DNA from: a virus
Reading direction: 5' to 3' (one strand)
Virus record (IMG/VR): IMGVR_UViG_3300009167_000011
Location: 1 to 44,140 of that record
DNA length: 44,140 nt
Made by a program: the position numbers and the translations under genes. The notes under the pieces were generated by a model. It did not search any database and had not been told where the DNA came from. It saw nothing but the letters and a program-made list of their open reading frames with translations. Shown here piece by piece: positions 1 to 7,811 of this stretch (position 1 is its first letter; every line of letters begins with the position of its first letter).

Positions 1-1
1 C

Positions 2-250
2 TACACCGGCCCGGACGACCTGAAGATCCGCGAGTTCTGCAAGGCACACGTCGGCCGCGTCTACACGCGCCGCAGCATATCGGCGATGGACAACGACACA
101 CCAGACCTGGCCGACGTGTTTCTCCACGGCGGTGGGTACAACTGCCGCCATGTCTGGCTGCACGTCCCGCAGGGGTCGGCCTTGTCGGAGGTGGCCGACA
201 CGGGCGAGGACACCCGCGGGCGCGTGCTGACGCTGCGGAGGGCCGCATGA
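2..250 (+). CDS. Phage head morphogenesis protein, Mu gpF / SPP1 gp7-like (C-terminal fragment)
   Basis: The frame is open from base 2 to the TGA at 248-250 (82 residues) and has no start in the window, so the 5' part is missing. The segment has the family's usual C-terminal signature: an Arg/Phe-Cys stretch near the start (REFCKAHVGRVY) and a final block with GGYNCRHVWLHV, where Cys and His are the conserved positions. These minor capsid proteins sit at the portal vertex and assist DNA packaging or early head assembly. The stop overlaps the next start as ATGA. The N-terminus of the same kind of protein lies at the other end of the window (44000-44140). Confidence 0.8.
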   Translation, partial: YTGPDDLKIREFCKAHVGRVYTRRSISAMDNDTPDLADVFLHGGGYNCRHVWLHVPQGSALSEVADTGEDTRGRVLTLRRAA

Positions 251-546
251 GCGTGACCGTGCGACGGAGCGGGATGCCGTTGACCGAGGTGCTGGCGCGG
301 TTGGTGACGGTGGAGGACATGCGGGCGCTGGGCGAGTTGGCACGGGTCGCCATCGTGGACCGCACGCGGGCCGGGCGGACGCCGGACGGCGTGTCGTGGG
401 CACCGTATAGCCCGCGCTATGCGGAACAGAAGGCGCAGGAACTCGGCGCGTCGAATGTCAACCTGACCGTCTCGGGCGAGATGTTGAACAACCTGCGCGT
501 GGTCACGGTCACGCCGCGCTCGGTAACGTTGGGGTGGAGTCGCTGA
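247..546 (+). CDS. Virion morphogenesis protein, Mu gpG-like, N-terminal part
   Basis: This 99-residue protein starts at the ATGA overlap with the upstream head gene. Residues about 35-85 carry the pattern of the phage virion morphogenesis (Mu G / HK97 gp10-like) family: PDGVSWAPYSPRYA, then a Lys-rich helix, then NLTVSGEMLNNLRV. Members act in head completion or tail joining. The protein stops just after the segment that normally leads into the C-terminal domain. A segment that looks like that missing domain follows in the next frame (546-755). The family is fairly clear; the exact role is not. Confidence 0.65.
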   Translation: MSVTVRRSGMPLTEVLARLVTVEDMRALGELARVAIVDRTRAGRTPDGVSWAPYSPRYAEQKAQELGASNVNLTVSGEMLNNLRVVTVTPRSVTLGWSR

Positions 547-755
547 TGGCGAAGCGCCGGGCGGCGGCCAGTCAGACGTTCATTCAACGCAGTCGGGCCG
601 TCGCGCCCGAGGCGAAGGCGCTCTATCACGATGAACTCGGCGCCGGGCGCAGTCGCATCAAGCGCCCGTTTTTTCAGTTGACCGCCCGCGAGGAAGCGGC
701 GTTGGCGCAGGAGATGGACCGGCGGCTCGGGCAGCACGTCGCCGGGCTGGGCTAG
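546..755 (+). CDS. Probable C-terminal half of the gpG-like virion morphogenesis protein
   Basis: The 69-residue product starts at an ATG overlapping the previous stop (TGATG); an in-frame ATG at 534 also exists. The section ALYHDELGAGRSRIKRPFFQL followed by an acidic helix resembles the C-terminal end of gpG-like proteins, where an Arg-Pro-Phe-Phe-Gly/Gln-Leu box is common. This suggests that it and the preceding reading frame form one functional protein, either as two coupled subunits, by a -1 shift, or because of a sequence error. No classical slippery heptamer is evident at the junction. Confidence 0.55.
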   Translation: MAKRRAAASQTFIQRSRAVAPEAKALYHDELGAGRSRIKRPFFQLTAREEAALAQEMDRRLGQHVAGLG

Positions 756-764
756 GAGACGACG

Positions 765-1172
765 ATGGCCTTTGCGAGTGACGCGCAGCGGCGGTGGTTT
801 TTCGCGCACTTGGCGACGGGGATGCGGCGCATCGCGGGCAAGATGCGCGAAGCCTATGCGTCGAAAGGGAAAGCGTCAGGAGAGGATAAGTCGATCATGG
901 CGCAGGAGCGTGAGGGCGAACGGTCGTCTCAATCCCAACGATTCTCACGCGCTGTGCAAAACGTGGAGGCGCCCGGAGGCCATCGCATTGTCGTCGAGCG
1001 TGAGGGCGATCGGTTTGTCGGCTCCGTCTGGAGCGATCAAGGGCGGCAACGATTATTCAGCAAGACATACACGAGTGAGCGTGCTGCGCTGCGTGGGGCA
1101 AGCGAGTTTCAGTACGGCAAGAAGGTCGCCAAACTCGTCTTCAGTACTCCGCGGCGTATCTCGAAGGGCTAG
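765..1172 (+). CDS. Small head-region protein with FASDAQRRWFFA motif
   Basis: The protein has 135 residues, with an AGGAG ribosome site at 754-758. The first 15 residues (MAFASDAQRRWFFAH) are a motif seen at the start of many phage proteins of unknown role. The rest is basic N-terminally (GMRRIAGKMREAYASKGK) and then a compact region rich in Val, Arg and Gly (residues about 70-130) that looks like a small beta-domain. It lies between head-completion genes and the scaffold gene, so it is probably a virion or head-assembly component. The function is unknown. Confidence 0.6.
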   Translation: MAFASDAQRRWFFAHLATGMRRIAGKMREAYASKGKASGEDKSIMAQEREGERSSQSQRFSRAVQNVEAPGGHRIVVEREGDRFVGSVWSDQGRQRLFSKTYTSERAALRGASEFQYGKKVAKLVFSTPRRISKG

Positions 1173-1201
1173 AGGCGCGGCCGGTGAGTTGGCCGCGTCC
1201 T
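1173..1201 (+). terminator. GC-rich hairpin after the head-completion genes
   Basis: The arms 1173-1182 and 1191-1201 pair over ten positions with one bulged A, around an eight-base loop. The hairpin starts one base after the TAG of the upstream gene and precedes the scaffold-capsid pair. No U-run follows, so it is either a U-less terminator or attenuator, or an RNA processing or stabilising element. Confidence 0.35.
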
Positions 1202-1258
1202 CGGGCGCTGTAACGGGTCAACACAGTATCGGGCACCACCAGTATCGGGAGGATTGAC

Positions 1259-2032
1259 ATGGGCAGACTCGAACTCGACCTCGACGACAAGGGCGAAATC
1301 GTCGGCGACGTGCCGGAACCGCTGACCGCCCTGTTCAAGCGCACGGAAACGAGCGCCTACGGGCAGGGCTACGGCAAGGGCGTCGAGCAGGCCGCGAAGG
1401 ACGCGAAGAAGCAAATCGAAGACAACGTCCGGGCGGAACTCGCCAAGCGGGACGCCCTCGCCCCGCTCGAGAAGGAAAAATACGGGCGGATGGAGGAGGA
1501 GAACACGTCGCTGAAGACGCGCCTGGCCGAAGCGATGCGGGACGCTGACCGCACGATGAAGCAGCGCGAGGAAGCGCACGCCCGCGAACTCGTGGACCGC
1601 ACGGAGGCGCTGAAGCGCCGCGAGCAGCGGATTCAGGAGTTGACGAAGGCTAGCCTGCGGGCGCTCGCCGTGGCGGCGGGTGCTCGGGAGGAAAGCCTGA
1701 GCGAGCTTGAGGTGATTCTCGGGTCTCAGATCGGCTTCGATGACGACTTCGAGATGTTCGTGCTCGATGAGCAGGGCGAGCCGCGGCTGCTGCACGGCAA
1801 GCCGATGCCCATTCAAGCCTATGTCAAGGACTACCTGGAGACGCATCCGCACCACCGCAAGCCACCCGCCGGACAGGGCGGCGCGGCCCGGGGCGGCGCG
1901 ACGTTCCAGGGTTACAACCGTGGCGACACGGTCTCGCTCGACCAGGCGCGCAAGCGCATCAACGAGGGCGACCGCTCGCCCACCGCGATCGATGAACTGT
2001 TCCAGGCGTCCCGCCGCAAACAGGCGGGCTAA
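1259..2032 (+). CDS. Capsid scaffolding protein
   Basis: The protein has 257 residues and a strong GGGAGGA ribosome site. It sits directly upstream of the major capsid gene, which is the usual scaffold position. Residues about 45-135 are highly charged and predicted to be coiled coil (long runs of Glu, Lys, Arg and Ala with Leu spacing). Residues 140-190 form a more globular acidic section, followed by a Gly-rich stretch (about 205-220) and a basic, helical C-terminus. Charged, helical scaffolds of this size are typical and leave the procapsid after assembly. The assignment rests on position and composition, not on a catalytic motif. Confidence 0.75.
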   Translation: MGRLELDLDDKGEIVGDVPEPLTALFKRTETSAYGQGYGKGVEQAAKDAKKQIEDNVRAELAKRDALAPLEKEKYGRMEEENTSLKTRLAEAMRDADRTMKQREEAHARELVDRTEALKRREQRIQELTKASLRALAVAAGAREESLSELEVILGSQIGFDDDFEMFVLDEQGEPRLLHGKPMPIQAYVKDYLETHPHHRKPPAGQGGAARGGATFQGYNRGDTVSLDQARKRINEGDRSPTAIDELFQASRRKQAG

Positions 2033-2048
2033 CCGAGTGAGGTAAGCG

Positions 2049-3194
2049 ATGGCCTTTTCAGGTCTGTCCAGCAACAAACTGTTCACCGCCAACACCGCGG
2101 GCGAGGATCTGTCGGAGGTCATCCGCACCCTCGCCCCCTACGAGGCGCCGTTCCTCGACTGGCTCGGCGACCCAGACACCTACGCGCTCTCCACGAAGCA
2201 CGAGTACGTGGAGGACTTCCTCCGGCCGCGCTACATCATCAACTCCACGGCGATCAACTCCGACACGGCGGCCACGGCCTTCCGCGTCAACGGGCTGGGC
2301 GAGGGGCTGACGGTCGGCACCATTCTGGAGAACGAGTCGGCGGCGCCCGAGGTGATGCAGGTCACGTCGATTCTCGGCGCCAACTCCATCGTCGTCACCC
2401 GCGGGTACGACGGCGCCGGGCAGGGGTCGCTCGCCGCGGGCGGCTCGCTGTTCGTGCGGTGGCCGGCGGCCGAGGAAGGGCACGAGCACAGCGGCGCCCA
2501 CTCGGCGCGGCTCGGCACGCGGAAGGCCAACACGGTGGGCTACTTCTCGGTCGAGATCGCCACGACGGGCACGCAACTCGCCATCAACACCTACGGCGGG
2601 GACAGCTACGACCAGGCCCGCGCCAAGGTGTTCCGCGAGATCCCCGGGCTGCTCGAGTCCGAGGTCATCCGCGGCGTGCTGAACGCGACCAACTCGCTCG
2701 GCACGACCACGGCCACGCGCACGATGAAGGGGCTGCGCTCGGAGATCACCGCGATCAACTCCACGCTCGGCACCTCGTCGTTCGCCACGAACCCGCACCT
2801 GTATCTCGGGAACCTCTGGGAGCAGGTCTACCAGGCGGGCGCGGCGACGACCTCCGACTGGGGCATCGTGGCCGGGCGCACCGCGTTCAAGTCCATCAGC
2901 AACCTGAACGACACGAAGGTGACGGACACCAACCGCACGGAACTGTTCAAGCGGGTCGTGCGCGAGTACCAGGGGCCGTTCGGGCTGGCGACCGTGTTCC
3001 TGAGCCGGGCGCTGCCGGCGAACGAACTGCTGCTCGTGCCGCGGGAGCGCGTGAAGGTCGTGCCGCTGCAGGGCCGCAACTTCGTCTACAAGGAGATGGG
3101 CGTCAGCGGCGACAACATCAAGGGCATGGTGATCGGCGAGTACACCGTGGAGGTGCATCACGCCTCCGCGATGGCGCGCATGACCTGCCCGTAG
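2049..3194 (+). CDS. Major capsid protein, SU10-like (DUF5309 type)
   Basis: The protein has 381 residues. The N-terminus carries AGEDLSEVIRTLAPYEAPFLDWLG, split here as EDLSEVIRTL and APYEAPFLDWLG, the opening pattern of SU10-type capsid proteins with an HK97 fold. The C-terminus has LLLVPRERVKVVPLQGRNF and YTVEVHHASAMARM, matching the closing beta-strands of that family. The central part has a surface-type region rich in Gly and Ser (about 95-165), including GYDGAGQGSLAAGG. The gene follows the scaffold gene by 16 bases and is followed by a strong hairpin. Mature capsids would be built from several hundred copies. Confidence 0.85.
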   Translation: MAFSGLSSNKLFTANTAGEDLSEVIRTLAPYEAPFLDWLGDPDTYALSTKHEYVEDFLRPRYIINSTAINSDTAATAFRVNGLGEGLTVGTILENESAAPEVMQVTSILGANSIVVTRGYDGAGQGSLAAGGSLFVRWPAAEEGHEHSGAHSARLGTRKANTVGYFSVEIATTGTQLAINTYGGDSYDQARAKVFREIPGLLESEVIRGVLNATNSLGTTTATRTMKGLRSEITAINSTLGTSSFATNPHLYLGNLWEQVYQAGAATTSDWGIVAGRTAFKSISNLNDTKVTDTNRTELFKRVVREYQGPFGLATVFLSRALPANELLLVPRERVKVVPLQGRNFVYKEMGVSGDNIKGMVIGEYTVEVHHASAMARMTCP

Positions 3195-3210
3195 TCAGGT
3201 CAGACGGTGC

Positions 3211-3246
3211 GCCGGGCGAGCGGGAACCCCCCCCTGCTCGTCCGGC
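3211..3246 (+). terminator. Strong hairpin directly after the major capsid gene
   Basis: The arms 3211-3221 and 3236-3246 form an 11-pair stem with one G-U. It is extended by three more G-C pairs past a bulged T, with a C-rich loop. It begins 16 bases after the capsid stop and has no U-run. It may lower transcription into the downstream enzyme genes, which need far fewer copies than capsid protein, or stabilise capsid mRNA. Confidence 0.4.
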
Positions 3247-3266
3247 CGCCGGGTTCGGGGAGTCGT

Positions 3267-3518
3267 ATGCATCCACTGTTCGAGGAGATTCTGCGGACGC
3301 AAGGCGTGGGCGCGGTGCAGGCCCACTGTTTCAACCGCTGGCAGCGGCAACTGCGCGATGAGATCCAGCCGATGCTGGACGAACTGGAGACGCTGCGGGC
3401 GGAAAAACTGACGTGGGAACGTTGGAAGGCGGAGCCGATTCGCCAACTGGATCTGGCCCCGCCCAAGCGCCCCCGCGGGCGCCCCCGCAAGCACCCGCTC
3501 CCGGTGGAGGCCGCATGA
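3267..3518 (+). CDS. Small protein with C-terminal AT-hook-like motif
   Basis: I chose the ATG at 3267, 83 residues, because GGGGAG (3257-3262) lies at good spacing; an in-frame start at 3207 lies before the hairpin and seems less likely. Residues 1-60 are helical, with a Trp/Arg/Gln-rich centre and a charged Leu-heptad region. The C-terminus has PRGRPRKHP, the minor-groove-binding AT-hook core (Arg-Gly-Arg-Pro). Such a motif in a protein encoded between capsid and glycosyltransferase genes may bind packaged DNA, or may simply be a basic tail. The stop overlaps the next start (ATGA). Confidence 0.6.
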   Translation: MHPLFEEILRTQGVGAVQAHCFNRWQRQLRDEIQPMLDELETLRAEKLTWERWKAEPIRQLDLAPPKRPRGRPRKHPLPVEAA

Positions 3519-6500
3519 TCTGGGGCTTCTGGATCGACTCGGTCCCCATCAGCCGGGGCGTGCTGGACGGCACGACCTCGCTGGGCGGGTCCGAGTCGGC
3601 CTGCATCGGCCTGATGCGGGCGTTGGCGCGGCGCGGGCATACCGTCCACGCCTTCACGCCGAAGCTCGAGCCGGACGCGGTGGGCGATGACGGGCAGGGC
3701 GTGGCCTGGCATCTCGGCACGGACTTCCACGGGCACCCGGTGTGGCTGCACACCGACTGGGATGTGTTCGTCGGACTGCGGATGCCCTACAGCGTCGGCG
3801 GGACGCAGATCCCGGCGCGCTGGCGCATCTTGTGGAACCAGGATCTACTGTTCCCGGCGCAGGCTGACGCGACGATGGGCGCGCTGTGGCAGACCGATAC
3901 GGTCGCCTACGTGTCGCAGTTCCATCGGACGGAGTGGGAGGCACTGGTGCCGGGCGTCAAGCCGCTCGGCTGGGTCACGAAGAACGGCTATGACCCGACC
4001 TGCGTGCCCACGGGCGTCGTGAAGCGCCCGAACCGCGTGATCCACATCAGCCGGCCGGAGCGGGCGCTGGTGCGGGTCGTGCGCGACGGGAAGGCGATGC
4101 GGGTGGACCCCGGCCCGCTGCTCCAGATGTGGCCGGCGGTGCGCGGGCAGCGCCCGGACGCTGAGTTGCACCTGTGCCGCTACTCGTCGATGTATGACGC
4201 GGGCGGGTGGGGCGAGATCTGCCGGGCGGCCGACGTGGAAGTGGCGAAGGTGGCCGAGGCGGTGGGCGGCATCGTCTACCTGGGCGAGTTGGGCAAGCCG
4301 GCACTCTACCGCGCCATCGCCGAATCGGCGGTGATGTGGTATCCGGGCGTGGTCGATTTCGCCGAGACGGGCTGCATCGCGGCTGTCGAAGCGCAGGCGT
4401 GCGGCACCCCGTTTGTCGGCTCGTTTAAGGGCGCGCTGCCGGAGACGGCGCCGCATAGCGTGCTCGTCAAGGGCGATGCCTCCAGCCTGGCGTATCAGGC
4501 GCAGAGCATCGGGGCCGTGCTGGCGGCGCTGGACGGCTGCCGCGACCAGACGGACGCCTACCGCGCCGAGGTTGAAGCGGGCCTGCGGCACGTCACGCCG
4601 GCCTACACCTACGATGCGCTCGCGGCCGAGTGGGAAGCCTACGTCCTAGGCCAGTTCGACCGGCGCAGCGCCGACAAGGCCGCTGTGCTCCGCAAGCTGC
4701 TGCTCTGGGATGACCACCTGTGCGCCCGGATCGTGGCGGCCGAGATGGGGCAGGCCGAGGTGGTCGCCTTCTGCGACCGCGTCATCGCTGGCGAGGAACA
4801 GAACGCGGAGGACTACGCCGACCGCGCCGTGTCCGACCCGCTCGTGGAGATCAAGGCGGGCATCACCCGGCTCGAGAGCATCGTGCCGTGGTATGCCGAG
4901 AGCACGCGCCTGCTGGACGTGGCGTGCGGGAATGGCGCGTGCGCGCTCAAGCTGCTGACGACGCACCCGCACCTGACGGTCGTGGGCGTGGACTATGCCC
5001 CGCTGAACATCGCCAGGGCCGAGGAAGCGGCCGAGAAGCTGGGCGTAGCCGACCGCGCCACGTTCGTCTGCCTGCCCATCTACGACTTCGGGACGCACAC
5101 GATGGCGCCGGCCTTTCTGGAGTGGCTGACGACGCAGGCGCCCTTCGATGCCGTCTTCGTGGGCGAGTTCCTCGAGCATGTGGCGAACGCGCCCGGCCTG
5201 ATTGACGGGCTGGAGGCCGCGTGCGCGCCTGAGGCGCTCGTCGGCTACACGACGCCGCGGGGGCCGTTCTCGACCCTGATGCCGCGCCTATCGGTCATCA
5301 AGCGCGGGCACGTCCATGCGTTCGAGCTTGACGACCTCGGGCGGCTGTTCGGGCTGAAGGACGGGCTGCGGATTGACGCCCTGAACGCCGGCACGAACAA
5401 GCGGGGCGAGCCGGTGGGACATTGGCTCGTGACCTACCGGGTGGCGCCCGATCGCCCGTCGCTGGACCGCGACTACGCGCATCGCATCCGGTCCACGCGC
5501 CCGCGCCCGTTCCTCTCGGCGCTCCTGATTACGCAGAACGAAGCCGCGAACCTCGCCGGCTGTCTCGACACCATCTGGGGACTGGCCGATGAGATCGTCA
5601 TCGGCGACACCGGCAGCGTGGACGAGACGGTGGAGATTGCCCGGCGGTATGACGCCCGGGTGCTGGAGTTGCCCTACATCTCGGCGCGTGACGGGTTCGA
5701 CTTCTCCGACGCCCGCAACGCCGTGCTCGACGCCTGCCGGGGCGAGTGGGTGCTCTGGATAGACGCCGACGAGACGCTGGAGGGCGGGAGCGACCTCGGG
5801 AAGTATCTGGAGAGCGGGCCGTTCATCGGCTACGCCATCGCCCAAGTCCATCTCGCGCTTGATGCTCCGGTCCATCAGGACTTGCCGGTGCGGTGCTTCC
5901 GGCGCGTGCCGGAGATTCGCTGGTTCGGCAGCATCCACGAGCAGCCGCAGTTCGGCGAGGCCAACGCCGACATCTTCCCGGCCCTGCAACTGCCGGACGT
6001 GAAGATCGCCCACCGCGGCTACCGGACGCTGCACCTGCGGAACAGCAAGCGCAAGCGGAACCTGCCCCTGCTGGACCTGGACCGCAAACGCTACCCGGAG
6101 CGCCGGCTCGGCCTGGTGCTCTGGCTGCGCGACCTCGTGCAAGAGGCCGAGGAACACATCGAGGCCCACGGCAAGCGCCTGACCGACCGGGCGGCGCGGT
6201 ATCTGACCGAGGCGATCGACGTGTTCGAGACGGAGTTGAACACGCCCGGCGACAAGTTGTATCCGTTCGCCCGCCCGTGGTACGAGCGCGCCGTGATGCT
6301 GACCAAAGAGCCGTGGGAGTTCGCCTATACCCTAGTCGGCCAGCGCGGCGGGCTGAACGGCACGAAGCCGCTGCTCAAGAAGGTGTGGGTGCGGCAGCCC
6401 GGCGACATCGAATCGGTCATCCGGCACGAACTCGCCGAACTCGAGCGGTCCCTCATCACCAAGCCCATCATTGTTGATCCGCCCAGCGCGGAGGCCACAG

Positions 6501-6538
6501 ACGATGAGTTGGCACCCGAACGATCTGGTCACGGATAG
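3515..6538 (+). CDS. Three-domain glycosyltransferase / methyltransferase / glycosyltransferase fusion
   Basis: The protein has 1007 residues, starting at an ATGA overlap with GGAGG at 3506-3510. Residues 1-380 look like a GT-B (GT4-type) glycosyltransferase: a Gly-rich loop TSLGGSESACIGLM (21-34), HISRPERAL (177-185), and the EX7E acid pair at Glu284 and Glu292 in FAETGCIAAVEAQACGTPF. Residues 440-645 are a class I SAM-dependent methyltransferase, with motif I LLDVACGNGACALKL (466-480) and acidic Asp493. Residues 665-850 are a GT-A (GT2) transferase: LITQNEAANLAGCLDTI, DTGSVDET, and the metal-binding DAD at 750-752. Residues 850-1007 are a helical tail. Its place in the capsid operon suggests that it decorates virion proteins or makes the sugar for this. 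The acceptor is unknown. Confidence 0.8.
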   Translation: MIWGFWIDSVPISRGVLDGTTSLGGSESACIGLMRALARRGHTVHAFTPKLEPDAVGDDGQGVAWHLGTDFHGHPVWLHTDWDVFVGLRMPYSVGGTQIPARWRILWNQDLLFPAQADATMGALWQTDTVAYVSQFHRTEWEALVPGVKPLGWVTKNGYDPTCVPTGVVKRPNRVIHISRPERALVRVVRDGKAMRVDPGPLLQMWPAVRGQRPDAELHLCRYSSMYDAGGWGEICRAADVEVAKVAEAVGGIVYLGELGKPALYRAIAESAVMWYPGVVDFAETGCIAAVEAQACGTPFVGSFKGALPETAPHSVLVKGDASSLAYQAQSIGAVLAALDGCRDQTDAYRAEVEAGLRHVTPAYTYDALAAEWEAYVLGQFDRRSADKAAVLRKLLLWDDHLCARIVAAEMGQAEVVAFCDRVIAGEEQNAEDYADRAVSDPLVEIKAGITRLESIVPWYAESTRLLDVACGNGACALKLLTTHPHLTVVGVDYAPLNIARAEEAAEKLGVADRATFVCLPIYDFGTHTMAPAFLEWLTTQAPFDAVFVGEFLEHVANAPGLIDGLEAACAPEALVGYTTPRGPFSTLMPRLSVIKRGHVHAFELDDLGRLFGLKDGLRIDALNAGTNKRGEPVGHWLVTYRVAPDRPSLDRDYAHRIRSTRPRPFLSALLITQNEAANLAGCLDTIWGLADEIVIGDTGSVDETVEIARRYDARVLELPYISARDGFDFSDARNAVLDACRGEWVLWIDADETLEGGSDLGKYLESGPFIGYAIAQVHLALDAPVHQDLPVRCFRRVPEIRWFGSIHEQPQFGEANADIFPALQLPDVKIAHRGYRTLHLRNSKRKRNLPLLDLDRKRYPERRLGLVLWLRDLVQEAEEHIEAHGKRLTDRAARYLTEAIDVFETELNTPGDKLYPFARPWYERAVMLTKEPWEFAYTLVGQRGGLNGTKPLLKKVWVRQPGDIESVIRHELAELERSLITKPIIVDPPSAEATDDELAPERSGHG

Positions 6539-7373
6539 CGACCTGCTCGCCTATGAGCGCACCATCCTGACGCAGTGGGGCGTGGAGGATTGGCGCGACA
6601 AGCGGGAGCGGGCGCTGGAGGATTGGATCTGGCCCCAGGTGCGCGCCGTCGGGTTCGACCCCGACGCCTTCCGCACGCGCTACGCGCCCGATGCCGTGGT
6701 CGGCCACACGGGCAGCGTCTACACGAGCTACGTGTCGGCCGCGACGGACGTGACCGCGGGCGACCTGGTGTTCTCCACCATCCTCGCCACGCCGGGCACG
6801 GACGCCATCTACATCGGGCACAGCAAGCCGTTCCGCGGTCTGTCGCTGCGGCTGGGCGACACGGTGAACGCGAACGCCTCGGTCATGACCATCGCCGCCT
6901 GGACGGACAAGTGGACGACGTTGAGCGCCACGGACGGGACGATCGGGGTGGCCGGGAAGACTTTGAGCGGCGGCGGGTCGGTCATCTGGCGCACCCCTGG
7001 TGCTTGGGTGACAAGGACGGTCAATGACACGACCCGCCGGTATTGGACCCGGCTCACGGTGTCGGCTTCATTGACGGCGGGGACCGCCGCCGCTCAACTC
7101 GGCGTCATTCGGCGGTCCCTGCTGTGCGCGCCGGCCTCCCTGCGGACGCTGGAGTTGATCATGCGGGAGGCGCCCACGTCCGTGGATGGGCCGTGGCGCG
7201 ACAAGGCCGAGTTCTACGCCCGCGAAGCGGCCGATGCCCTCGCCCGGGCGCTCCCGCTCATCGGCGGCGAGTTCGACACCACGGGCGACGACCAGATCGA
7301 CAGCACGGAGGCCGCGGCCACGGCGAGTGAGGTGGTCGGCGCCGAGGGCGGGTTGCGGATGGAGCGGGCCTGA
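6504..7373 (+). CDS. Putative head-tail connector or head decoration protein
   Basis: The protein has 289 residues. I chose the ATG at 6504 because GGAGG lies at 6490-6494; this overlaps the preceding enzyme gene by 35 bases. Residues 1-60 (LVTDSDLLAYERTILTQW and a Trp-rich charged helix) and the last 90 residues are helical and resemble head-tail connector proteins. The central part (about 65-195) is rich in Thr, Gly and Val, like a beta-sandwich inserted between the two helical parts. This makes it larger than the usual 100-200-residue connector. It may be a connector carrying an exposed decoration domain. The stop overlaps the next start (TGATG). Confidence 0.5.
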   Translation: MSWHPNDLVTDSDLLAYERTILTQWGVEDWRDKRERALEDWIWPQVRAVGFDPDAFRTRYAPDAVVGHTGSVYTSYVSAATDVTAGDLVFSTILATPGTDAIYIGHSKPFRGLSLRLGDTVNANASVMTIAAWTDKWTTLSATDGTIGVAGKTLSGGGSVIWRTPGAWVTRTVNDTTRRYWTRLTVSASLTAGTAAAQLGVIRRSLLCAPASLRTLELIMREAPTSVDGPWRDKAEFYAREAADALARALPLIGGEFDTTGDDQIDSTEAAATASEVVGAEGGLRMERA

Positions 7374-7801
7374 TGAGCACCACGATTGCCAGCGTGATCG
7401 ACCGTGTGCGGTCCATCTGCGTGGCCGACCCGTTCTACCTGAAGGAAGCGCCGTCGCCGTTCGACTTCGCCACGGTGCCGGAGGGTGCGATTGACGGCAG
7501 CTTCCGGCTCGAGGTCGTCGGCACCGCCATCCGCTCCAGCTTCCACTGGAGCGAGGAACACGAAGACGCGCTGACCATCAGCATCGCCCGCTGGCATGGG
7601 TCGGACCCGGCGACGGTCTATGCCTCGGCCTTTACCGAATGCCACTCCCTGACCGCGGCCATCCTGCGGGACGCGACGGAGCAAAGTGGCGAGTATGCCG
7701 TGCTGGACCGCGGGCGTGTGTCAGCGCCGCAGTTCACGCCCGGCGCGAACTATTCCGTGTATCGCCTGACGCTGCCAGTCAGCTACATGGCGGACGTGTG
7801 A
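7373..7801 (+). CDS. Putative tail terminator / neck protein
   Basis: The protein has 142 residues, placed just before the tail tube gene, the normal site of the tail terminator (lambda gpU-like). It has an N-terminal helix (IASVIDRVRSICVAD), alternating beta strands, and a C-terminal YSVYRLTLPVSYMADV strand, consistent with the small alpha/beta fold of tail terminators. No diagnostic motif is visible, so the call rests mainly on size, order and predicted fold. Confidence 0.5.
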   Translation: MSTTIASVIDRVRSICVADPFYLKEAPSPFDFATVPEGAIDGSFRLEVVGTAIRSSFHWSEEHEDALTISIARWHGSDPATVYASAFTECHSLTAAILRDATEQSGEYAVLDRGRVSAPQFTPGANYSVYRLTLPVSYMADV

Positions 7802-7811
7802 GGAGACGCCC

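Noticed and set aside
2058-3161. Long open frame on the - strand across the major capsid gene
   Set aside because: Long antisense frames are expected in GC-rich DNA. This one is Arg/His/Val-rich, has no recognisable motif and mirrors a clear capsid gene.
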